Assembly: GCA_949987705.1 (NCBI GenBank)
Contig: CATLJY010000066.1
Location: 30,074-94,073, forward strand
Source: Thereva unica
Lineage: Eukaryota > Arthropoda > Insecta > Diptera > Therevidae
Reading direction: 5' to 3'
Length of the DNA stretch: 64,000 nucleotides
The position numbers were made by a program, and so were the translations under genes. Shown here in pieces: positions 37,621-54,400 of the stretch (positions within the stretch are counted from its first letter, which is position 1; every line of letters starts with the position of its first letter). The notes under the pieces are model-generated. The model had not been told where the DNA came from. It saw only the letters and a program-made list of their open reading frames with translations, and ran no database searches.

Positions 37621-40600
37621 TCATCAAATACATCGAAAATAACTTAAATTCACTTTATTCATCGAAATTAAGTTATATTCATCGAGTACATCGAAAATAA
37701 CTTAAATTCACTTTGATCATCGAAATTAAGTTATATTCATCGAGTAAATCGAAAATAACTTAAATTCACTTTATTCATCGAAATTAAGTTACATTCATCA
37801 AATACATCGAAAATAACTTAAATTCACTTTATTCATCGAAATTAAGTTACATTCATCGAGTACATCGAAAATAACTTAAATTCACTTTATTCATCGAAAT
37901 TAAGTTATATTCATCGAGTACATAGCAAATAACTTAAATTCACTTTATTCATCGAAATTAAGTTACATTCATCGAGTACATCGAAATTAACTTAAATTCA
38001 CTTTATTCATCGAAATTAAGTTGTATTCATCGAGTACATAGCAAATAACTTAAATTCACTTTATTCATCGAAATTAAGTTATATTCATCGAGTACATCGA
38101 AAATAACTTAAATTCACTTTATTCATCGAAATTAAGTCATATTCATCAAATACATCGAAAATAACTTAAATTCACTTTATTCATCGAAATTAAGTTATAT
38201 TCATCGAGTACATCGAAAATAACTTAAATTCACTTTATTCATCGAAATTAAGTCATATTCATCAAATACATCGAAAATAACTTAAATTCACTTTATTCAT
38301 CGAAATTGAGTTATATTCATCGAGTACATCGAAAATAACTTAAATTCACTTTATTCATCGAAATTAAGTTATATTCATCGAGTACATAGCAAATAACTTA
38401 AATTCACTTTATTCATCGAAATTAAGTTACATTCATCGAGTACATCGAAAATAACTTAAATTCACTTTATTCATCGAAATTAAGTTATATTCATCGAGTA
38501 CATCGAAAATAACTTAAATTCACTTTATTCATCGAAATTAAGTTATATTCATCGAGTACATCGAAAATAACTTAAATTCACTTTATTCATCGAAATTAAG
38601 TTACATTCATCGAGTACATCGAAATAACTTAAATTCACTTTATTCATCGAAATTAAGTTATATTCATCGAGTACATCGAAAATAACTTAAATTCACTTTA
38701 TTCATCGAAATTAAGTTACATTCATCGAGTACATCGAAAATAACTTAAATTCACTTTATTCATCGAAATTAAGTTATATTCATCGAGTACATCGAAAATA
38801 ACTTAAATTCACTTTATTCATCGAAATTAAGTTATATTCATCGAGTACATCGAAAATAACTTAAATTCACTTTATTCATCGAAATTAAGTTACATTCATC
38901 GAGTACATCGAAAATAACTTAAATTCACTTTATTCATCGAAATTAAGTTATATTCATCGAGTACATCGAAAATAACTTAAATTCACTTTATTCATCGAAA
39001 TTAAGTTATATTCATCGAGTACATCGAAAATAACTTAAATTCACTTTGATCATCGAAATTAAGTTATATTCATCGAGTAAATCGAAAATAACTTAAATTC
39101 ACTTTATTCATCGAAATTAAGTTATATTCATCGAGTACATCGAAAATAACTTAAATTCACTTTATTCATCGAAATTAAGTTACATTCATCGAGTACATCG
39201 AAAATGACTTAAATTCACTTTATTCATCGAAATTAAGTTATATTCATCGAGTACATCGAAAATAACTTAAATTCACTTTATTCATCGAAATTAAGTCATA
39301 TTCATCAAATACATCGAAAATAACTTAAATTCACTTTATTCATCGAAATTAAGTTATATTCATCGAGTACATCGAAAATAACTTAAATTCACTTTATTCA
39401 TCGAAATTAAGTTACATTCATCGAGTACATCGAAAATAACTTAAATTCACTTATTCATCGAAATTAAGTTATATTCATCGAGTACCATCGAAAATAACTT
39501 AGATTCACTTTATTCATCGAAATTAAGTTACATTCATCGAGTACATCGCAAATAACTTAAATTCACTTTATTCATCGAAATTAAGTTATATTCATCGAGT
39601 ACATCGAAAATAACTTAAATTCACTTTGATCATCGAAATTAAGTTATATTCATCGAGTACATCGAAAATAACTTAAATTCACTTTGATCATCGAAATTAA
39701 GTTATATTCATCGAGTACATCGAAAATAACTTAAATTCACTTTGATCATCGAAATTAAGTTATATTCATCGAGTACATCAAAAATAACTTAAATTCACTT
39801 TATTCATCGAAATTAAGTTACATTCATCAAATACATCGAAAATAACTTAAATTCACTTTATTCATCGAAATTAAGTTATATTCATCGAGTACATCGAAAA
39901 TAACTTAAATTCACTTTATTCATCGAAATTAAGTTACATTCATCGAGTACATCGAAAATAACTTAAATTCACTTTATTCATCGAAATTAAGTTACATTCA
40001 TCGAGTACATCGAAAATAACTTAAATTCACTTTATTCATCGAAATTAAGTTACATTCATCAAATACATCGAAAATAACTTAAATTCACTTTATTCATCGA
40101 AATTAAGTTATATTCATCGAGTACATAGCAAATAACTTAAATTCACTTTATTCATCGAAATTAAGTTACATTCATCGAGTACATCGAAAATAACTTAAAT
40201 TCACTTTGATCATCGAAATTAAGTCATATTCATCAAATACATCGAAAATAACTTAAATTCACTTTATTCATCGAAATTAAGTTATATTCATCGAGTACAT
40301 CGAAAATAACTTAAATTCACTTTATTCATCGAAATTAAGTTATATTCATCGAGTACATCGAAAATAACTTAAATTCACTTTATTCATCGAAATTAAGTTA
40401 CATTCATCGAGTACATCGAAAATAACTTAAATTCACTTTATTCATCGAAATTAAGTTACATTCATCGAGTACATCGAAAATAACTTAAATTCACTTTATT
40501 CATCGAAATTAAGTAACATTCATCGAGTACATCGAAAATAACTTAAATTCACTTTATTCATCGAAATTAAGTTACATTCATCGAGTACATCGAAAATAAC

Positions 40601-43600
40601 TTAAATTCACTTTATTCATCGAAATTAAGTTATATTCATCGAGTACATCGAAAATAACTTAAATTCACTTTGATCATCGAAATTAAGTTATATTCATCGA
40701 GTAAATCGAAAATAACTTAAATTCACTTTATTCATCGAAATTAAGTTACATTCATCAAATACATCGAAAATAACTTAAATTCACTTTATTCATCGAAATT
40801 AAGTTATATTCATCGAGTACATCGAAAATAACTTAAATTCACTTTATTCATCGAAATTAAGTTATATTCATCGAGTACATAGCAAATAACTTAAATTCAC
40901 TTTATTCATCGAAATTAAGTTACATTCATCGAGTACATCGAAAATAACTTAAATTCACTTTGATCATCGAAATTAAGTCATATTCATCAAATACATCGAA
41001 AATAACTTAAATTCACTTTATTCATCGAAATTAAGTTACATTCATCGAGTACATCGAAAATAACTTAAATTCACTTTATTCATCGAAATTAAGTTACATT
41101 CATCGAGTACATCGAAAATAACTTAAATTCACTTTATTCATCGAAATTAAGTTACATTCATCGAGTACATCGAAAATAACTTAAATTCACTTTATTCATC
41201 GAAATTAAGTTACATCCATCGAGTACATCGAAAATAACTTAAATTCACTTTATTCATCGAAATTAAGTTACATTCATCAAATACATCGAAAATAACTTAA
41301 ATTCACTTTATTCATCGAAATTAAGTTATATTCATCGAGTACATAGCAAATAACTTAAATTCACTTTATTCATCGAAATTAAGTCATATTCATCAAATAC
41401 ATCGAAAATAACTTAAATTCACTTTATTCATCGAAATTAAGTTACATTCATCGAGTACATCGAAAATAACTTAAATTCACTTTATTCATCGAAATTAAGT
41501 TATATTCATCGAGTACATCGAAAATAACTTAAATTCACTTTATTCATCGAAATTAAGTTATATTCATCGAGTACATCGAAAATAACTTAAATTCACTTTA
41601 TTCATCGAAATTAAGTTATATTCATCGAGTACATAGCAAATAACTTAAATTCACTTTATTCATCGAAATTAAGTTATATTCATCGAGTACATAGCAAATA
41701 ACTTAAATTCACTTTATTCATCGAAATTAAGTTACATTCATCGAGTACATCGAAAATAACTTAAATTCACTTTATTCATCGAAATTAAGTTATATTCATC
41801 GAGTACATAGCAAATAACTTAAATTCACTTTATTCATCGAAATTAAGTTATATTCATCGAGTACATCGAAAATAACTTAAATTCACTTTATTCATCGAAA
41901 TTAAGTCATATTCATCAAATACATCGAAAATAACTTAAATTCACTTTATTCATCGAAATTAAGTTATATTCATCGAGTACATCGAAAATAACTTAAATTC
42001 ACTTTATTCATCGAAATTAAGTTATATTCATCGAGTACATAGCAAATAACTTAAATTCACTTTATTCATCGAAATTAAGTTACATTCATCGAGTACATCG
42101 AAAATAACTTAAATTCACTTTATTCATCGAAATTAAGTTATATTCTTCGAGTACATCGAAAATAACTTAAATTCACTTTATTCATCGAAATTAAGTTACA
42201 TTCATCGAGTACATCGAAAATAACTTAAATTCACTTTATTCATCGAAATTAAGTTACATTCATCGAGTACATCGAAAATAACTTAAATTCACTTTATTCA
42301 TCGAAATTAAGTTACATTCATCAAATACATCGAAAATAACTTAAATTCACTTTATTCATCGAAATTAAGTTACATTCATCGAGTACATCGAAAATAACTT
42401 AAATTCACTTTATTCATCGAAATTAAGTTATATTCATCGAGTACATCGAAAATAACTTAAATTCACTTTATTCATCGAAATTAAGTTATATTCATCGAGT
42501 ACATCGAAAATAACTTAAATTCACTTTATTCATCGAAATTAAGTTACATTCATCGAGTACATCGAAAATAACTTAAATTCACTTTATTCATCGAAATTAA
42601 GTTACATTCATCGAGTACATCGAAAATAACTTAAATTCACTTTATTCATCGAAATTAAGTTACATTCATCAAATACATCGAAAATAACTTAAATTCACTT
42701 TATTCATCGAAATTAAGTTATATTCATCGAGTACATAGCAAATAACTTAAATTCACTTTATTCATCGAAATTAAGTCATATTCATCAAATACATCGAAAA
42801 TAACTTAAATTCACTTTATTCATCGAAATTAAGTTACATTCATCGAGTACATCGAAAATAACTTAAATTCACTTTATTCATCGAAATTAAGTTATATTTA
42901 TCGAGTACATCGAAAATAACTTAAATTCACTTTATTCATCGAAATTAAGTTATATTCATCGAGTACATAGCAAATAACTTAAATTCACTTTATTCATCGA
43001 AATTAAGTTACATTCATCGAGTACATCGCAAATAACTTAAATTCACTTTATTCATCGAAATTAAGTTATATTCATCGAGTACATCGAAAATAACTTAAAT
43101 TCACTTTATTCATCGAAATTAAGTTACATTCATCGAGTACATCGAAAATAACTTAAATTCACTTTATTCATCGAAATTAAGTTATATTCATCGAGTACAT
43201 CGAAAATAACTTAAATTCACTTTATTCATCGAAATTAAGTTATATTCATCGAGTACATCGAAAATAACTTAAATTCACTTTGATCATCGAAATTAAGTTA
43301 TATTCATCGAGTAAATCGAAAATAACTTAAATTCACTTTATTCATCGAAATTAAGTTACATTCATCAAATACATCGAAAATAACTTAAATTCACTTTATT
43401 CATCGAAATTAAGTTATATTCATCGAGTACATCGAAAATAACTTAAATTCACTTTATTCATCGAAATTAAGTCATATTCATCGAGTACATCGAAAATAAC
43501 TTAAATTCACTTTATTCATCGAAATTAAGTTACATTCATCGAGTACATCGAAAATAACTTAAATTCACTTTATTCATCGAAATTAAGTTATATTCATCGA

Positions 43601-44466
43601 GTACATCGAAAATAACTTAAATTCACTTTATTCATCGAAATTAAGTTACATTCATCGAGTACATCGCAAATAACTTAAATTCACTTTATTCATCGAAATT
43701 AAGTTATATTCATCGAGTACATCGAAAATAACTTAAATTCACTTTGATCATCGAAATTAAGTTTTATTCATCGAGTACATCGAAAATAACTTAAATTCAC
43801 TTTGATCATCGAAATTAAGTTATATTCATCGAGTACATCGAAAATAACTTAAATTCACTTTGATCATCGAAATTAAGTTATATTCATCGAGTACATCGAA
43901 AATAACTTAAATTCACTTTATTCATCGAAATTAAGTCATATTCATCAAATACATCGAAAATAACTTAAATTCACTTTATTCATCGAAATTAAGTTACATT
44001 CATCGAGTACATCGAAAATAACTTAATTTCACTTTATTCATCGAAATTAAGTTATATTCATCGAGTACATAGCAAATAACTTAAATTCACTTTATTCATC
44101 GAAATTAAGTTACATTCATCGAGTACATCGAAAATAACTTAAATTCACTTTATTCATCGAAATTAGTTATATTCATCGAGTACATCGAAAATAACTTAAA
44201 TTCACTTTATTCATCGAAATTAAGTTACATTCATCGAGTACATCGAAAATAACTTAAATTCACTTTATTCATCGAAATTAAGTTACATTCATCGAGTACA
44301 TCGCAAATAACTTAAATTCACTTTATTCATCGAAATTAAGTTACATTCATCGAGTACATCGCAAATAACTTAAATTCACTTTATTCATCGAAATTAAGTT
44401 ACATTCATCGAGTACATCGCAAATAACTTAAATTCACTTTATTCATCGAAATTAAGTTACATTCAT

Positions 44467-45800
44467 CAAATACATCGAAAATAACTTAAATTCACTTTAT
44501 TCATCGAAATTAAGTTACATTCATCGAGTACATCGAAAATATCTTAAATTCACTTTATTCATCGAAATTAAGTTACATTCATCGAGTACATCGAAAATAA
44601 CTTAAATTCACTTTATTCATCGAAATTAAGTTACATTCATCGAGTACATCGCAAATAACTTAAATTCACTTTATTCATCGAAATTAAGTTACATTCATCG
44701 AGTACATCGCAAATAACTTAAATTCACTTTATTCATCGAAATTAAGTAACATTCATCGAGTACATCGCAAATAACTTAAATTCACTTTATTCATCGAAAT
44801 TAAGTTACATTCATCAAATACATCGAAAATAACTTAAATTCACTTTATTCATCGAAATTAAGTTACATTCATCGAGTACATCGAAAATAACTTAAATTCA
44901 CTTTATTCATCGAAATTAGTTATATTCATCGAGTACATCGAAAATAACTTAAATTCACTTTATTCATCGAAATTAAGTTACATTCATCGAGTACATCGCA
45001 AATAACTTAAATTAACTTTATTCATCGAAATTAAGTTACATTCATCGAGTACATCGCAAATAACTTAAATTCACTTTATTCATCGAAATTAAGTTACATT
45101 CATCGAGTACATCGCAAATAACTTAAATTCACTTTATTCATCGAAATTAAGTTACATTCATCAAATACATCGAAAATAACTTAAATTCACTTTATTCATC
45201 GAAATTAAGTTACATTCATCGAGTACATCGAAAATAACTTAAATTCACTTTTTTCATCGAAATTAAGTTACATTCATCGAGTACATCGAAAATAACTTAA
45301 ATTCACTTTATTCATCGAAATTAAGTTACATTCATCGAGTACATCGCAAATAACTTAAATTCACTTTATTCATCGAAATTAAGTTACATTCATCGAGTAC
45401 ATCGCAAATAACTTAAATTCACTTTATTCATCGAAATTAAGTTACATTCATCGAGTACATCGCAAATAACTTAAATTCACTTTATTCATCGAAATTAAGT
45501 TACATTCATCAAATACATCGAAAATAACTTAAATTCACTTTATTCATCGAAATTAAGTTACATTCATCGAGTACATCGAAAATAACTTAAATTCACTTTA
45601 TTCATCGAAATTAAGTTACATTCATCGAGTACATCGCAAATAACTTAAATTCACTTTATTCATCGAAATTAAGTTACATTCATCGAGTACATCGCAAATA
45701 ACTTAAATTCACTTTATTCATCGAAATTAAGTTACATTCATCGAGTACATCGCAAATAACTTAAATTCACTTTATTCATCGAAATTAAGTTACATTCATC
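44467..45800. repeat. 348-bp hexameric higher-order repeat
   Basis: The CAAATACA-ending monomer recurs with its diagnostic C at 44467, 44815, 45162, 45510 and 45800. Spacings are 348, 347, 348 and 290 bp, that is 6, 6 (with a 1-bp loss near 44917), 6 and 5 monomers. Inside each unit the order is the same: two or three TCGA-start monomers, then about three TCGC-start monomers. This is the most regular and shortest higher-order unit in the window. Confidence 0.75.
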
Positions 45801-48472
45801 AAATACATCGAAAATAACTTAAATTCACTTTATTCATCGAAATTAAGTTACATTCATCGAGTACATCGAAAATAACTTAAATTCACTTTATTCATCGAAA
45901 TTAAGTTACATTCATCGAGTACATCGAAAATAACTTAAATTCACTTTATTCATCGAAATTAAGTTACATTCATCGAGTACATCGAAAATAACTTAAATTC
46001 ACTTTATTCATCGAAATTAAGTTACATTCATCGAGTACATCGAAAATAACTTAAATTCACTTTATTCATCGAAATTAAGTTATATTCATCGAGTACATCG
46101 AAAATAACTTAAATTCACTTTATTCATCGAAATTAAGTCATATTCATCAAATACATCGAAAATAACTTAAATTCACTTTATTCATCGAAATTAAGTTATA
46201 TTCATCGAGTACATCGAAAATAACTTAAATTCACTTTTTCATCGAAATTAAGTCATATTCATCAAATACATCGAAAATAACTTAAATTCACTTTATTCAT
46301 CGAAATTAAGTTATATTCATCGAGTACATCGAAAATAACTTAAATTCACTTTATTCATCGAAATTAAGTTATATTCATCGAGTACATAGCAAATAACTTA
46401 AATTCACTTTATTCATCGAAATTAAGTTACATTCATCGAGTACATCGAAAATAACTTAAATTCACTTTGATCATCGAAATTAAGTTATATTCATCGAGTA
46501 CATCGAAAATAACTTAAATTCACTTTATTCATCGAAATTAAGTTATATTCATCGAGTACATCGAAAATAACTTAAATTCACTTTATTCATCGAAATTAAG
46601 TCATATTCATCGAGTACATCGAAAATAACTTAAATTCACTTTGATCATCGAAATTAAGTTATATTCATCGAGTACATAGCAAATAACTTAAATTCACTTT
46701 ATTCATCGAAATTAAGTTACATTCATCGAGTACATCGAAAATAACTTAAATTCACTTTATTCATCGAAATTAAGTCATATTCATCAAATACATCGAAAAT
46801 AACTTAAATTCACTTTATTCATCGAAATTAAGTCATATTCATCAAATACATCGAAAATAACTTAAATTCACTTTATTCATCGAAATTAAGTTATATTCAT
46901 CGAGTACATCGAAAATAACTTAAATTCACTTTATTCATCGAAATTAAGTCATATTCATCAAATACATCGAAAATAACTTAAATTCACTTTATTCATCGAA
47001 ATTAAGTTATATTCATCGAGTACATCGAAAATAACTTAAATTCACTTTATTCATCGAAATTAAGTTATATTCATCGAGTACATAGCAAATAACTTAAATT
47101 CACTTTATTCATCGAAATTAAGTTACATTCATCGAGTACATCGAAAATAACTTAAATTCACTTTGATCATCGAAATTAAGTTATATTCATCGAATACATC
47201 GAAAATAACTTAAATTCACTTTATTCATCGAAATTAAGTTATATTCATCGAGTACATCGAAAATAACTTAAATTCACTTTATTCATCGAAATTAAGTTAC
47301 ATTCATCGAGTACATCGAAAATAACTTAAATTCACTTTATTCATCGAAATTAAGTTATATTCATCGAGTACATCGAAAATAACTTAAATTCACTTTATTC
47401 ATCGAAATTAAGTTACATTCATCAAATACATCGAAAATAACTTAAATTCACTTTATTCATCGAAATTAAGTTATATTCATCGAGTACATCGAAAATAACT
47501 TAAATTCACTTTATTCATCGAAATTAAGTCATATTCATCAAATACATCGAAAATAACTTAAATTCACTTTATTCATCGAAATTAAGTTATATTCATCGAG
47601 TACATCGAAAATAACTTAAATTCACTTTATTCATCGAAATTAAGTTATATTCATCGAGTACATAGCAAATAACTTAAATTCACTTTATTCATCGAAATTA
47701 AGTTACATTCATCGAGTACATCGAAAATAACTTAAATTCACTTTATTCATCGAAATTAAGTCATATTCATCAAATACATCGAAAATAACTTAAATTCACT
47801 TTATTCATCGAAATTAAGTTATATTCATCGAGTACATCGAAAATAACTTAAATTCACTTTATTCATCGAAATTAAGTCATATTCATCAAATACATCGAAA
47901 ATAACTTAAATTCACTTTATTCATCGAAATTAAGTTACATTCATCGAGTACATCGAAAATAACTTAAATTCACTTTATTCATCGAAATTAAGTTATATTC
48001 ATCGAGTACATAGCAAATAACTTAAATTCACTTTATTCATCGAAATTAAGTCATATTCATCAAATACATCGAAAATAACTTAAATTCACTTTATTCATCG
48101 AAATTAAGTTACATTCATCGAGTACATCGAAAATAACTTAAATTCACTTTATTCATCGAAATTAAGTTACATTCATCGAGTACATCGAAAATAACTTAAA
48201 TTCACTTTATTCATCGAAATTAAGTTACATTCATCGAGTACATCGAAAATAACTTAAATTCACTTTGATCATCGAAATTAAGTTATATTCATCGAGTAAA
48301 TCGAAAATAACTTAAATTCACTTTATTCATCGAAATTAAGTTACATTCATCAAATACATCGAAAATAACTTAAATTCACTTTATTCATCGAAATTAAGTT
48401 ACATTCATCGAGTACATCGAAAATAACTTAAATTCACTTTATTCATCGAAATTAAGTTACATTCATCGAGTA

Positions 48473-51400
48473 GATCGAAAATAACTTAAATTCACTTTAT
48501 TCATCGAAATTAAGTCATATTCATCAAATACATCGAAAATAACTTAAATTCACTTTATTCATCGAAATTAAGTTACATTCATCGAGTACATCGAAAATAA
48601 CTTAAATTCACTTTATTCATCGAAATTAAGTTACATTCATCGAGTACATCGAAAATAACTTAAATTCACTTTATTCATCGAAATTAAGTTATATTCATCG
48701 AGTACATCGAAAATAACTTAAATTCACTTTATTCATCGAAATTAAGTTACATTCATCAAATACATCGAAAATAACTTAAATTCACTTTATTCATCGAAAT
48801 TAAGTTATATTCATCGAGTACATAGCAAATAACTTAAATTCACTTTATTCATCGAAATTAAGTTACATTCATCGAGTACATCGCAAATAACTTAAATTCA
48901 CTTTATTCATCGAAATTAAGTTATATTCATCGAGTACATCGAAAATAACTTAAATTCACTTTATTCATCGAAATTAAGTTACATTCATCGAGTACATCGC
49001 AAATAACTTAAATTCACTTTATTCATCGAAATTAAGTTATATTCATCGAGTACATCGAAAATAACTTAAATTCACTTTATTCATCGAAATTAAGTCATAT
49101 TCATCAAATACATCGAAAATAGCTTAAATTCACTTTATTCATCGAAATTAAGTTACATTCATCGAGTACATCGCAAATAACTTAAATTCACTTTATTCAT
49201 CGAAATTAAGTTATATTCATCGAGTACATAGCAAATAACTTAAATTCACTTTATTCATCGAAATTAAGTCATATTCATCAAATACATCGAAAATAACTTA
49301 AATTCACTTTATTCATCGAAATTAAGTTATATTCATCGAGTACATCGAAAATAACTTAAATTCACTTTATTCATCGAAATTAAGTCATATTCATCAAATA
49401 CATCGAAAATAACTTAAATTCACTTTATTCATCGAAATTAAGTTATATTCATCGAGTACATCGAAAATAACTTAAATTCACTTTATTCATCGAAATTAAG
49501 TTATATTCATCGAGTACATAGCAAATAACTTAAATTCACTTTATTCATCGAAATTAAGTTACATTCATCGAGTACATCGAAAATAACTTAAATTCACTTT
49601 TATCATCGAAATTAAGTTATATTCATCGAATACATCGAAAATAACTTAAATTCACTTTATTCATCGAAATTAAGTTATATTCATCGAGTACATCGAAAAT
49701 AACTTAAATTCACTTTATTCATCGAAATTAAGTTACATTCATCGAGTACATCGAAAATAACTTAAATTCACTTTATTCATCGAAATTAAGTTATATTCAT
49801 CGAGTACATCGAAAATAACTTAAATTCACTTTATTCATCGAAATTAAGTTACATTCATCAAATACATCGAAAATAACTTAAATTCACTTTATTCATCGAA
49901 ATTAAGTTATATTCATCGAGTACATCGAAAATAACTTAAATTCACTTTATTCATCGAAATTAAGTCATATTCATCAAATACATCGAAAATAACTTAAATT
50001 CACTTTATTCATCGAAATTAAGTTATATTCATCGAGTACATCGAAAATAACTTAAATTCACTTTATTCATCGAAATTAAGTTATATTCATCGAGTACATA
50101 GCAAATAACTTAAATTCACTTTATTCATCGAAATTAAGTTACATTCATCGAGTACATCGAAAATAACTTAAATTCACTTTATTCATCGAAATTAAGTCAT
50201 ATTCATCAAATACATCGAAAATAACTTAAATTCACTTTATTCATCGAAATTAAGTTATATTCATCGAGTACATCGAAAATAACTTAAATTCACTTTATTC
50301 ATCGAAATTAAGTCATATTCATCAAATACATCGAAAATAACTTAAATTCACTTTATTCATCGAAATTAAGTTACATTCATCGAGTACATCGAAAATAACT
50401 TAAATTCACTTTATTCATCGAAATTAAGTTATATTCATCGAGTACATAGCAAATAACTTAAATTCACTTTATTCATCGAAATTAAGTCATATTCATCAAA
50501 TACATCGAAAATAACTTAAATTCACTTTATTCATCGAAATTAAGTTACATTCATCGAGTACATCGAAAATAACTTAAATTCACTTTATTCATCGAAATTA
50601 AGTTACATTCATCGAGTACATCGAAAATAACTTAAATTCACTTTATTCATCGAAATTAAGTTACATTCATCGAGTACATCGAAAATAACTTAAATTCACT
50701 TTGATCATCGAAATTAAGTTATATTCATCGAGTAAATCGAAAATAACTTAAATTCACTTTATTCATCGAAATTAAGTTACATTCATCAAATACATCGAAA
50801 ATAACTTAAATTCACTTTATTCATCGAAATTAAGTTACATTCATCGAGTACATCGAAAATAACTTAAATTCACTTTATTCATCGAAATTAAGTTACATTC
50901 ATCGAGTAGATCGAAAATAACTTAAATTCACTTTATTCATCGAAATTAAGTCATATTCATCAAATACATCGAAAATAACTTAAATTCACTTTATTCATCG
51001 AAATTAAGTTACATTCATCGAGTACATCGAAAATAACTTAAATTCACTTTATTCATCGAAATTAAGTTACATTCATCGAGTACATCGAAAATAACTTAAA
51101 TTCACTTTATTCATCGAAATTAAGTTATATTCATCGAGTACATCGAAAATAACTTAAATTCACTTTATTCATCGAAATTAAGTTACATTCATCAAATACA
51201 TCGAAAATAACTTAAATTCACTTTATTCATCGAAATTAAGTTATATTCATCGAGTACATAGCAAATAACTTAAATTCACTTTATTCATCGAAATTAAGTT
51301 ACATTCATCGAGTACATCGCAAATAACTTAAATTCACTTTATTCATCGAAATTAAGTTATATTCATCGAGTACATCGAAAATAACTTAAATTCACTTTAT

Positions 51401-54400
51401 TCATCGAAATTAAGTTACATTCATCGAGTACATCGCAAATAACTTAAATTCACTTTATTCATCGAAATTAAGTTATATTCATCGAGTACATCGAAAATAA
51501 CTTAAATTCACTTTATTCATCGAAATTAAGTCATATTCATCAAATACATCGAAAATAGCTTAAATTCACTTTATTCATCGAAATTAAGTTACATTCATCG
51601 AGTACATCGCAAATAACTTAAATTCACTTTATTCATCGAAATTAAGTTATATTCATCGAGTACATAGCAAATAACTTAAATTCACTTTATTCATCGAAAT
51701 TAAGTCATATTCATCAAATACATCGAAAATAACTTAAATTCACTTTATTCATCGAAATTAAGTTATATTCATCGAGTACATCGAAAATAACTTAAATTCA
51801 CTTTATTCATCGAAATTAAGTCATATTCATCAAATACATCGAAAATAACTTAAATTCACTTTATTCATCGAAATTAAGTTATATTCATCGAGTACATCGA
51901 AAATAACTTAAATTCACTTTATTCATCGAAATTAAGTTATATTCATCGAGTACATAGCAAATAACTTAAATTCACTTTATTCATCGAAATTAAGTTACAT
52001 TCATCGAGTACATCGAAAATAACTTAAATTCACTTTGATCATCGAAATTAAGTTATATTCATCGAGTACATCGAAAATAACTTAAATTCACTTTATTCAT
52101 CGAAATTAAGTTATATTCATCGAGTACATCGAAAATAACTTAAATTCACTTTATTCATCGAAATTAAGTTACATTCATCGAGTACATCGAAAATAACTTA
52201 AATTCACTTTATTCATCGAAATTAAGTTATATTCATCGAGTACATCGAAAATAACTTAAATTCACTTTATTCATCGAAATTAAGTTACATTCATCAAATA
52301 CATCGAAAATAACTTAAATTCACTTTATTCATCGAAATTAAGTTATATTCATCGAGTACATCGAAAATAACTTAAATTCACTTTATTCATCGAAATTAAG
52401 TCATATTCATCAAATACATCGAAAATAACTTAAATTCACTTTATTCATCGAAATTAAGTTATATTCATCGAGTACATCGAAAATAACTTAAATTCACTTT
52501 ATTCATCGAAATTAAGTATATTCATCGAGTACATAGCAAATAACTTAAATTCACTTTATTCATCGAAATTAAGTTACATTCATCGAGTACATCGAAAATA
52601 ACTTAAATTCACTTTATTCATCGAAATTAAGTCATATTCATCAAATACATCGAAAATAACTTAAATTCACTTTATTCATCGAAATTAAGTTACATTCATC
52701 GAGTACATCGAAAATAACTTAAATTCACTTTATTCATCGAAATTAAGTTATATTCATCGAGTACATAGCAAATAACTTAAATTCACTTTATTCATCGAAA
52801 TTAAGTCATATTCATCAAATACATCGAAAATAACTTAAATTCACTTTATTCATCGAAATTAAGTTACATTCATCGAGTACATCGAAAATAACTTAAATTC
52901 ACTTTATTCATCGAAATTAAGTTACATTCATCGAGTACATCGAAAATAACTTAAATTCACTTTATTCATCGAAATTAAGTTACATTCATCGAGTACATCG
53001 AAAATAACTTAAATTCACTTTGATCATCGAAATTAAGTTATATTCATCGAGTAAATCGAAAATAACTTAAATTCACTTTATTCATCGAAATTAAGTTACA
53101 TTCATCAAATACATCGAAAATAACTTAAATTCACTTTATTCATCGAAATTAAGTTACATTCATCGAGTACATCGAAAATAACTTAAATTCACTTTATTCA
53201 TCGAAATTAAGTTACATTCATCGAGTAGATCGAAAATAACTTAAATTCACTTTATTCATCGAAATTAAGTTATATTCATCGAGTACATCGAAAATAACTT
53301 AAATTCACTTTATTCATCGAAATTAAGTCATATTCATCAAATACATCGAAAATAACTTAAATTCACTTTATTCATCGAAATTAAGTTACATTCATCGAGT
53401 ACATCGAAAATAACTTAAATTCACTTTATTCATCGAAATTAAGTCATATTCATCAAATACATCGAAAATAACTTAAATTCACTTTATTCATCGAAATTAA
53501 GTTACATTCATCGAGTACATCGAAAATAACCTAAATTCACTTTATTCATCGAAATTAAGTTACATTCATCGAGTACATCGAAAATAACTTAAATTCACTT
53601 TGATCATCGAAATTAAGTTATATTCATCGAGTACATCGAAAATAACTTAAATTCACTTTATTCATCGAAATTAAGTTATATTCATCGAGTACATCGAAAA
53701 TAACTTAAATTCACTTTATTCATCGAAATTAAGTTACATTCATCGAGTACATCGAAAATAACTTAAATTCACTTTATTCATCGAAATTAAGTTATATTCA
53801 TCGAGTACATCGAAAATAACTTAAATTCACTTTATTCATCGAAATTAAGTTACATTCATCAAATACATCGAAAATAACTTAAATTCACTTTATTCATCGA
53901 AATTAAGTTATATTCATCGAGTACATCGAAAATAACTTAAATTCACTTTATTCATCGAAATTAAGTCATATTCATCAAATACATCGAAAATAACTTAAAT
54001 TCACTTTATTCATCGAAATTAAGTTATATTCATCGAGTACATCGAAAATAACTTAAATTCACTTTATTCATCGAAATTAAGTTATATTCATCGAGTACAT
54101 CGAAAATAACTTAAATTCACTTTATTCATCGAAATTAAGTTACATTCATCGAGTACATCGAAAATAACTTAAATTCACTTTATTCATCGAAATTAAGTTA
54201 TATTCATCGAGTACATAGCAAATAACTTAAATTCACTTTATTCATCGAAATTAAGTTACATTCATCGAGTACATCGAAAATAACTTAAATTCACTTTATT
54301 CATCGAAATTAAGTCATATTCATCAAATACATCGAAAATAACTTAAATTCACTTTATTCATCGAAATTAAGTTACATTCATCGAGTACATCGAAAATAAC

